Shown: piece after piece, positions 56,713 to 64,000 of the stretch | Numbering within the stretch: the stretch's first letter is position 1 | Layout of the letters: each line of letters opens with the position of its first letter | Assembly: GCA_008802785.1 (NCBI GenBank) | Contig: VUYT01000030.1 | Span: 62,001 to 126,000, forward strand | Reading direction: 5' to 3' | From: Symmetrospora coprosmae | Taxonomy: Eukaryota; Basidiomycota; Cystobasidiomycetes; Symmetrosporaceae | Length of the DNA: 64,000 nt | The notes under the pieces: model-generated | What the model saw: the letters and a program-made list of their open reading frames with translations, nothing else | Databases searched by the model: none | What the model was told of the DNA's origin: nothing | Position numbers and translations under genes: made by a program

Positions 56713-58082
56713 ATGGCCATCTCGAGTGGGCAGAGCAATGGACACGGCGATGAGCCTGCCGCTGGTGCTCCAGCTCCTGCAGCGGAATACACCATCCAGA
56801 CATTCAAGCCGCTCCTGTCAAAGCTGCTGCAGCGACCCTCCGAGTACACGCCGGCAGACCTCCGCGCCGCCCTCGAACATCTCGCATCTGGGCACATCTC
56901 GCATGCTCAGACAGGCTCCTTCCTCGCTGGCCTCAAGGTCACAGAGGTCTGGCGCAGGCCGGACCTCGTCGAGATCATCGTCCGCTTCATGAACCACTTG
57001 AGCGGAAAGGTCAAGGTCGGGGCAAAGGGACATGTCTGCGATCTCACCTGGACTGGCGAGAGCGCGCTGTCCGTCATCAATGTTGCACTGCCAGCGGGCA
57101 TCATTGCTGCAGGCGCAGGATGCAGGGTCGTCAAGGTGGGTCCGACCCCAAAATCGCATTCTACCCTGGTCGTACAGATGCCAGTAGAGTTGGCTCACAC
57201 ACTCGACGGCCACAGCACGGCAACGCATCCTCGCCCTGGCCATCTACACCGAGCTCCGGAGATATTCTCACCGCACTCTCCGTTCCGACGACCACCCTCC
57301 CCCCCTTCTCGCTCACGAAAGTCGCACAGTCCCGGCACGTACCGTTCTTGCACATCTTTACACCCCGCTACTCGCCTCGCTTGACCGCCATCAGCCCACT
57401 GCGTCGCGAACTCGGCTTCGAGACCATCTTCCACACCTTCAGCTCGCTCATCTCGCCGTGCAAGCGGGACTTTCTCGTCATTGGCGTGCACGAGGAGCGA
57501 CTCGGCCAGGTCTTTGCAGAGGCGCTCAAGACGCTCGGCGCGACACGTGCGTGGGTTGTGCACTGCGAGGCAAACGGGCTCGACGCCATCTCGCCCGAAG
57601 GCGAGACGACCGTCTGGGTGCTGGACACGACAGCGAGCGAAGCAGCAGGCGACGCGCAGATCACGCGGCGGACCATCTCGCCAGAGGTGTTTGGCTGCCC
57701 GTCGCATCCCTTGGCGAGTGTGCAGCTGCCCAACTCTGCTGCCTCAAACTACGCTGTGCACGCAGCCATCATTGCGTCCCTGCTCTCGCCGCGCCGCCTC
57801 CGCTCGTCTCCACCGGCGCCCATCACGACGCCCTACGAGCCGGACGCGTACGGTACGACGCAGGCCATCGACACAGCTGCCGTAGAGGACTTTGTGTGCC
57901 TGAATGCGGCGGCTCTCATCTTTGTCGCTGGGAGAGCGCCCGACGAGAAGAGCGCGTTCGAGCTCGCGAGACGAAGCTTGCGCGACGGGAAGGCGTATCA
58001 CGCGCTTGAGGCGCTCAGAGATGCAGCGGCATTGAGCGTGGACACGGATGACAGGCAGCTAGAGGGCAGCGATAACGAGTAG
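56713..58082 (+). CDS. Degenerate anthranilate phosphoribosyltransferase paralog, probable pseudoenzyme
   Basis: Two exons, 56713-57135 and 57216-58082, give 429 residues in one clean frame. It clearly aligns with TRP4: TFKPLLSKLLQRPSEYTPAD, INVALPAGIIAAGAGCRVVK, then HGNASSPWPSTPSSGDILTA, HIFTPRYSPRLTAISPLRRE, FLVIGVHEERLGQVFAEALK, AWVVHCEANGLDAISPEGET and ISPEVFGCPSHPLASVQLPN. The intron splits the same Lys-His junction as in TRP4. The catalytic signatures are lost: GTGGDGKDTFN is WTGESALSVIN, the HPAM segment is SPRL, FNVLGPLLNP is FHTFSSLISP, and the Asp-Glu metal pair is Asp-Ala. It also has a longer loop (LLSPRRLRSSPPAPITTPYE). The frame is intact with no stops, so it looks maintained. 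A non-catalytic partner or regulator of Trp4 is an inference. Confidence 0.85.
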
Positions 58083-58421
58083 GGTCGGGGTGCGTGCAGA
58101 ACAGGCGCACGTGCAGTGGCGTCTCAAATACTGGAAGGGCGTCACAACGCCGAGCTCGGCCATGGACAGCGTGTATTGAGCAGTCTGTGCTTCTTCATTA
58201 GCGCATGAGAGTGTGCCAATGAGCTTTGCACGCTCCGTGTGACCGGCCTTAAGTAAGGATTTCTTGCGACAGCGTTGCCTCGGGAGGTCGCTCAAGAGAT
58301 CAAGCTCTTTCTGACTCTAGCCTTCCCGAAGCTATGTGCCTGCATATCAGCTCGGCCTAGACGCCTACAGACGGAAGGCATTTCGCTGATCTGCGAGGTC
58401 CATTAAGCGCAATCAGCCAGC
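58083..58421. other. Spacer before the glycosyltransferase-like gene
   Basis: About 340 bases holding the TRP4-paralog 3' end and the promoter of the next plus-strand gene. Nothing else was recognised. Confidence 0.35.
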
Positions 58422-61400
58422 ATGTCGAGGACGCCTGCAGGGACGCCTCGTGCTCTGCAAGTCCCGCCAGGTCAGGAGCAGCAACAGCAGCAGCAGAGAC
58501 AGCCGCAACAGCCACGCACGAGCAGCAGCCTCAGTCGCAGCTCGCCTGCATCTGCTTCATCGCCCACTTTCGCTACGGGTCGAGATGCGTCATCGGCCAG
58601 CGCTAGCTCGAGTGTTGCAGGACCCGGCGCGTCGGCTGGAATAGGGCTTGGACAGGCCGGTAGCACCGGAGCAGGCACCACGCCTCGTCGAAACCGCTCG
58701 ATACACAGTGCGTGCGGTTGTTATCGTCGATATGACTTCGCCTAGGCAGCGGGGAGCTCGGTCAACTCGTCGGACGGCTAACTGGTCTGCGGGATATGGC
58801 TGTCATCTCCAGTCAACATCAAGCCCGACCCCGCACCGTCTTCTACCGGACTTGGTCTGGCCATCCCCGCATGGCTCTCTGGCGGCTCCAATACAGGTCT
58901 TGGGCTCGGCATTGGCTCTTCCGCTGGCACTTCCTCCGGCAGCGGGACAGGTCTTCCATCTTCATCCGCCGGCAGTGTTCCCCACCGCGATTTCGGCATG
59001 TCGCCTTCTTCCGCCCTGCGCAGAGGCTCTGTTCCAGCTCTGGGAGGCCCATATACCGCCGCCACGACCGGAGCGAGCCAGTCTCATGAGATGGCAGCAG
59101 GCCTGGCTCCCGCTGGAGTGCACAAGCGTGGTAGCTCGGCTGGCCTGCCTTCAGGCGTCGCAAGTGGCTCTGGTACCACCGGCAGTCCATCACAGCACAG
59201 TCTCCGTCATGCTGCGCCGGAACAAGGGCCGTATGCAGCTCGCTGGGCTGGCACAATCCGCAACCAGCTTCACCGCATCGAGCGCGACGGCTTGAAACGT
59301 TCCCTGTTCTGGGGCAAAGGGCGGCAGCTCGGACAGAGTGCAGTGGGTCTCAGCTATGGCGCAAGCCCCGGTTCTCGCGCACTCACCAGCGGGACCCTAG
59401 GCAGCGGGTCCGGGTCCTCCGGCGGACAGGGCGGACTCGCACGCGCGTGGGACCGGGTCCGCCGCCTTCCAGATCTCCTCTTCGTCGAGAGCGAGGACCC
59501 AATGGGCGCGAGTGCAGCCTCCCTGTGGGACAGCGCAGATCGAGCGGCGGCAGGTGATGCATATAGCGGCGAGAACGAGACATCCGACACGGATGATCTC
59601 CTCGACGAGGATGGTGCGAGCGACGAGAAGCAAGAGCAACAGCGTAAGCTGCGCTTGGCGAGTCGATCAGCTTCGATGGGTCGCCGGCGGAGTTCTGCCC
59701 GGCCACGACCTCGCCCAAATGGCCTTCAACGCATCGGAAACATGCTTGATCGGACACGCCGGATGCTCGGCATATCCCGCGGCGGCCTGTTTGTCTTGCT
59801 CTTGCTGCTTGCACTTGGGCTGTACGAGGCGAGCACGCGGTCTGGCGAATCACTCTACGGAGCGGCCAACCACGATGTACGACCTCGCAGCATCCGCGCC
59901 GATGCGAAAGACCCGTTCCGAACCCTTGCGGAAGCCGGAATCATGCTACCATCTAGCGGAAATGGCGGCCTTGTAGCCGACGCAAGCCGGCCGTCCCAAG
60001 CTGTGCTCGCACCAGCAGCCGAGGATGGGGATCAGCTCGGCCTGATACCGCTCCCCAAGTCGGCAGCACTAGACTCGCTGCAGAGCCAAAGTGCGAAAGC
60101 GACCGCGATCCTGATGAGCTGGAAGCGGCTTGACAACCTCGTTGTCGTGCTGGCACATCTGTGCGCATACACTGGCTCCGTCTTTGACAGTGTCCAGGTA
60201 TGGAACAACAATCCCGATGTTCGGCTGACCCATCAGGTACGTTGTTGCCGCTTGATCGCGAACCAGGCACCAGGACGTGTGGCCTGATAGTGCCCCTTGC
60301 CATGCCCAGATGCTGGCAGCCGCCCAATGCCCAAAGTACAAGCTCAGGATCTACAACTCGCCGGGAAACTTGCTATTCATGGCCCGGTACATGGCCTGCG
60401 TGCAGGCGGATACCCCTCATGTGGGTGACTATAGGTGTATCTGTCGCGCTACTTGGCCTATCGCAGCCGCTGATGCATTACGTCGGATCCGGGACCTCCA
60501 TCTTACCCGCAATAGTGCTACTTCCAAGACGATGACTATCTCGTGCCTTCTCTGCCAGCCCTACACGCTCATTTCCTGCGGAACCCAGAAGGGCCGCCGG
60601 TTGTAGCTGCCGGTGACGACTTCCCCATCAAGTCCGGCTGGGAATGGTGCTTCTCCAGTAAGTCACTTCTCCGTGGTGCAGTCAAGTGCGCTGGATGAAT
60701 CATGCTCTGCATACAGATACAGCATTCGACCTGAATGCCTGCTTTGCCTGGCTCGGCTACGGTGCCTTCGTCTCGCGCGCCAGAGTCGCCCAAACGCTTG
60801 ACGCGCTTACTTCGACGACATTGAGCGACACGCCATTCCCCTCCTCGATCAAAACGCCGTTGGGACCGATTTCAAGCAGCGAGATGGCCATGCTGGACAA
60901 TGCGTTCACGACCGTGCAAAATGGCCCGCCATACGTCATCGCAGGCCCCATACTCCCGCTGGACCAGCGCGAAATGTTCAGTACGAAGGGCGAGGGAGAC
61001 GTTCGGAACGAGTTGTACATCCAAGAGGGTCTCGACAGGCTCGTCCGCGCATTGGAGATTCCAACCAACCGCTCGCCCTCTTTGCCGCCCATCTCGGCCT
61101 GGCCGGTGGAGGTATCGCAGTACGCTGGCACCCCTGCGCCATTGTCCATACCGCCTACGTCTCGAGGGCACACGTATTGGCACCATACGCGCGCAGTCTC
61201 TCGCAATAACGACGCGCTCTTCATGACCAATGTGGCGAATCTACCGCCGCCCGATGCAGTAACCTATCAGCCACATCCGGAGAGGAATCTCTCGAACTGG
61301 GAGACTGCCCTGGGCGCTCAAGAGATGTGGAGCCAGGGGAAGCAGTGGGCTTTGACATGGCCTTACACCTCTGCCCTGAACGGCGACACGCGAACCGCTT

Positions 61401-61989
61401 TCAGAGGCCCTGACAGTCAGTCCTTATTCCTGAGTAGACTCAAATGGTACAGCAGGCTGATGCTTTCCCTCATCGGAACAGCCGTCAAGAAGGGCGACTA
61501 TGTCGGTCTCGATTTGCTTGCGCCCTTCAACGTGGAAGCCCGACCGGTCATCGAAGTCCACTTTATGCTCGAGCACTCAGGCACGCTCAGCGATGCTCTC
61601 AAGTTGGAAGTTTCGCTGGACGGCTACAATTGGGTGGGCATCGCGTTCAGCTTGCAATCAGTTATCCGGCGCTAACGAATCTCTACTTCTTGCAGCAGGA
61701 GCTGCGGCCGGCGCCTCGCTTCTCGTGCCATGTAACCAGTCACCTTTCGACACTTCCTTCGCCCTCTTTCCCCCGGACCTTTTTGAGCTCCGCTTTGGTC
61801 AAAGCAGCGGTGAAGAGTGAGCTGGCGGCCGCATCACAATGGCGGAAGCGCATCAGACTCGACAGCTGCTCTGTCAAGCTCAGCACTTCTGCCGGCGGTA
61901 GTCGCAGGAAAGGCTGGCGCTTCGTCAGGCTACGTAGCGATTCCGATCAGACGATTGGCTGGGGCGTGTACGAGCTAAAAGTGGTGTGA
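58422..61989 (+). CDS. Type II membrane glycosyltransferase-like protein (GT64/exostosin-like)
   Basis: Large protein of about 1,050 residues. The cytosolic N-terminus (MSRTPAGTPRALQVPPGQEQ) is Gln-, Ser- and Gly-rich. A single membrane span, RGGLFVLLLLLALGLYEA (about 59780-59830), follows a basic stretch, giving a type II Golgi-type layout. The lumenal part reads AILMSWKRLDNLVVVLAHLC, FDSVQVWNNNPDVRLTHQ, CPKYKLRIYNSPGNLLFMAR and YFQDDDYLVPSLPALHAHF with a candidate DxD metal motif, then FPIKSGWEWCFS and TAFDLNACFAWLGYGAFVSR. The WKR..VWNN and QDDD pattern resembles exostosin/GT64 transferases. The C-terminal beta-rich region (ALKLEVSLDGYNWQELRPAP, GWRFVRLRSDSDQTIGWGVY) is an added module. 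Introns are near 58710-58800, 60237-60310, 60423-60510, 60660-60716 and 61634-61692. Donor and acceptor sugars are unknown. Confidence 0.65.
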
Positions 61990-62246
61990 TGCTCTGGTAG
62001 TATGGACAAGCGTAGAATCATCCACGACATGCCTGTCTCCAGGCCTTTTCAGGCGTCTTTGGTATATTTCGCGCATCAGCGCACAACAACGTTTTGAACC
62101 CCTCTTGAGCAGCGAGAACGTCGACACGCCTAGCTACGTTCCTGCTCCTCGAAGGTCGGTGGGCTGGTCCAGCTCCAACTGTCGTTTTCGATATGATAGT
62201 GAATGGATCAGCGCAAATAGCGTATGAAACGCGTGAGGGACACCAC
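61990..62246. other. Convergent spacer
   Basis: About 260 bases between two gene 3' ends; nothing recognised. Confidence 0.35.
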
Positions 62247-63660
62247 CTACTCGAGGTAGCCTGTTTCCTTCAAGAGCTTCTTGACAGCCGCCTCATGGTG
62301 CTTCTGTGCTGCTATCGAAGCTTCCCGACTTGCCTGTTCCTGTGCGGCGTGCGGGCTGGACCCGTCTAGAGGCGTGTAAAGGGCCTTCCATATACTGAGC
62401 ACCTGCTCGACATGCTCTGGGACGGAGCAGCCGATGACGGTGTTGCATCCGAGCTCGTGCTGGGTCGAAGCGAGTCCGAAGCCGTTCGCAACGGCCTCGA
62501 GCGACGTCGAGTGAGCTGATGATAGCTCAGCAGCGGCAGCAGCACAGGCGGACCTGAGAGACGGCGGAGCAAGGTGCCATGGCTGCGGACCCAAGGTTGT
62601 CAAGAGGCCCATATTGAGCGGTGACGCATTCAGCACCTGCTGCACGCCAGCCTTGCGGAAAAGCGGTGCCTGTGAGGATGCGGCGGCCAAGTAGACCAGT
62701 GTCAGCCGGGCGGCTGGCTGGCACACGATCACGACTGGCCTGTGAACGTACATATGCTTCCAGTGTCGTATTTTGAAGGTTGTAGTGCGAGTACGTCTGT
62801 ACGATATCGACCGGCACATCGAGTCGCGCCTTGATGAGCTTTACGAGCCTGAGGAGCGTGGGCAGTGGATATCCAGCAATGCCTGCTCTACGAATGATGC
62901 CCTGGCGCTTAAAGTCCAGGAGCACTTGGTACGCCTCGAGTACTTGTTTGTCGCCGTCGCCGAGAATGCGCCCTGAACTGGCATCGTGCAGACCGTATTC
63001 CTCCATGTTGGCCAGGGCTTCAAGGGGGAAACCCTCAACATTCGCCTTGCCTGCTGCATCCGCTACGAACTCCGCGTCGTGCAAGTACACGGCATCCAGA
63101 TAGTCGGTTCTAAAGCGTCTCAGCGATTCCTGGACGCTGGTTCTGATGCGCGAGGCCGAATAATCGAAGGAGCTCTTGTTGGCTCCGTATCGCCCGCATT
63201 TGGTGATGAGGTGGTACGACGACCGGGGAAAGGCTGCAGGGTCCAGAGAGGCTAGCGCAGCGCCAATAACCGACTCAGAGGCGCCGTAGAACTGCGTATG
63301 GTTAAGAGAAGTAGGTTAAGCAGGTCGCAACTTGCGAGATTTCCCGCCACACTTGGTTCCCGAGGGGACTCACCGGGCTCGTATCGATGGCATTGACACC
63401 GTTCTCAAAGGCGAGCTTGATGACTTTGGCAGGATTGTCAGACTCGAGGTAGGCAGCGTCGTTGTAGGCAGCGCCCTGTGTGTGTTTCAGCACGATGCAA
63501 GTCCGCGTCTTCACGTGTCAGGATTCCGTCATATGGGGCGCATCGCGGACAGCGAGGCTGCCGCACGCACGAATACACCTCCGCCGAGGACGATACCCGA
63601 CAGTGGGAGCGGTCCATGGCTCGCAGAGGAGGCAGAGCTTGTGCTGGCGTTTTCTCCCAT
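62247..63660 (-). CDS. Aldo-keto reductase, D-arabinose/L-galactose dehydrogenase type (Ara2-like)
   Basis: NAD(P)-linked sugar dehydrogenase; yeast Ara2 oxidises D-arabinose on the way to erythroascorbate. Exon 1 opens MGENASTSSASSASHGPLPL and SGIVLGGGVF, then GAAYNDAAYLESDNPAKVIK, LAFENGVNAIDTSP, FYGASESVIGAALASLDPAA, SSYHLITKCGRYGANKSSFD, RTSVQESLRRFRTDYLDAVY and LHDAEFVADAAG. The AKR tetrad is visible: Asp (AIDTSP), Tyr (FYGASE), Lys (LITKCGR) and His (VYLHDAE). Later parts are KRQGIIRRAGIAGYPLPTLL, DIVQTYSHYNLQN, GVQQVLNASPLNMGLLTTLG and TVIGCSVPEHVEQVLSIWKA, ending LLKETGYLE at 62247. At least three introns are used. Assignment to Ara2 rather than another AKR rests on these segments. 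Confidence 0.85.
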
Positions 63661-63881
63661 CGCCTTACAATTGGCCTGCCGATTTCCCGCGATTGAGTGA
63701 GAGAAGAAGGAGCTCCGGGCCACGTGACCGAGGATGGGTCGGTCGGTCGGAGATGGCCGAGTCCGTGACGAGGGTGCGAGAGGGCCTTGCCTTCGTGTCG
63801 TCCGTGATCTTACGACTGAGGATAGCACAGCGCAAAAGCCTGCCTGACCCGGTCCCTGCAAGCCGGATCCGGTCACACACG
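63661..63881. promoter_or_regulatory. Divergent region, aldo-keto reductase and MYND protein 2
   Basis: Spacer of 221 bases between divergent starts. It contains a short GGTCGGTCGG repeat (about 63737-63750). No defined binding site is claimed. Confidence 0.35.
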
Positions 63882-64000
63882 ATGGCTCCCGAGACGTGCG
63901 CGAACTGCCGAAAGACACATATCGAGGCGGATGGGGCGCGGTTCCAGGCTTGCAGTCGCTGCAGATCTGTCCGATACTGTCAGAAGTCGTGCCAGGTGGC
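63882..64000 (+). CDS. MYND zinc-finger protein 2, cut by the right window edge
   Basis: Starts MAPETCANCRKTHIEADGAR, followed by FQACSRCRSVRYCQKSCQV, an N-terminal MYND finger with C-x2-C, C-x2-C and Y-C-x3-C-Q. The pattern is very like the MYND gene at 35720-36630 (CGNC, CSRC, YCSKACQ), so the two may belong to one small family. Only about 39 codons are in view. Function is unknown. Confidence 0.8.
   Translation, partial: MAPETCANCRKTHIEADGARFQACSRCRSVRYCQKSCQV

Overview
The window is nuclear DNA of a fungus, most likely a basidiomycete yeast or smut relative (Ustilaginomycotina/Exobasidiomycetes is my best guess; I cannot fix the genus). The evidence is GC-rich coding sequence, genes packed on both strands with mostly short GT..AG introns, fungal-type proteins (Atg18, Sec13, Sec15, Ubp2, Acl4, Dph3, Trp4, Isu1), and no bacterial operons. 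I see no tRNA, rRNA, CRISPR array, transposon or virus-derived element. Most lengths and exon joins below are read by eye from protein continuity and splice signals, so start codons and small exons are the least certain parts.

Layout from left to right. 0-8 kb: the 3' part of ATG18, then on the minus strand a peroxisomal nitronate monooxygenase and valyl-tRNA synthetase with a likely mitochondrial presequence. 8-19.6 kb: SEC13, HSP60 divergent from HSP10, a MAPEG membrane protein, mitochondrial ribosomal protein S10, the RPL4 chaperone ACL4 and DPH3. 20.6-32 kb: a UBP2-type deubiquitinase, histone H1 and a long protein carrying an AhpC/TSA-2 redox domain. 32.7-41.5 kb: exocyst SEC15, a MYND-finger protein, an alpha/beta hydrolase, a BCS1-like AAA ATPase and an unrecognised small protein. 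41.8-50.5 kb: prolyl-tRNA synthetase, two convergent paralogous MFS transporters and a small, probably mitochondrial, membrane protein. 50.6-58.1 kb: a tandem pair of thiol-methyltransferase-like genes (the second with a mitochondrial-type leader), ISU1, and TRP4 head to head with a degenerate TRP4 paralog. 58.4-64 kb: a type II membrane glycosyltransferase-like protein, an ARA2-like aldo-keto reductase and the start of a second MYND protein.

The genes do not form one pathway, but mitochondrial functions are frequent (HSP60/HSP10, S10m, ISU1, the ValRS leader, methyltransferase copy 2, the small membrane protein, the BCS1-like ATPase). Three local duplications stand out: MFS (inverted, tail to tail), methyltransferase (direct tandem) and anthranilate phosphoribosyltransferase (head to head). 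The last is the most unusual observation. The second copy keeps the fold-level similarity and an intron at the same site, but has lost the PRPP-binding glycine motif, the Asp-Glu metal motif and other signature residues. It therefore looks like a conserved pseudoenzyme sharing a 256-base divergent promoter region with the true enzyme.
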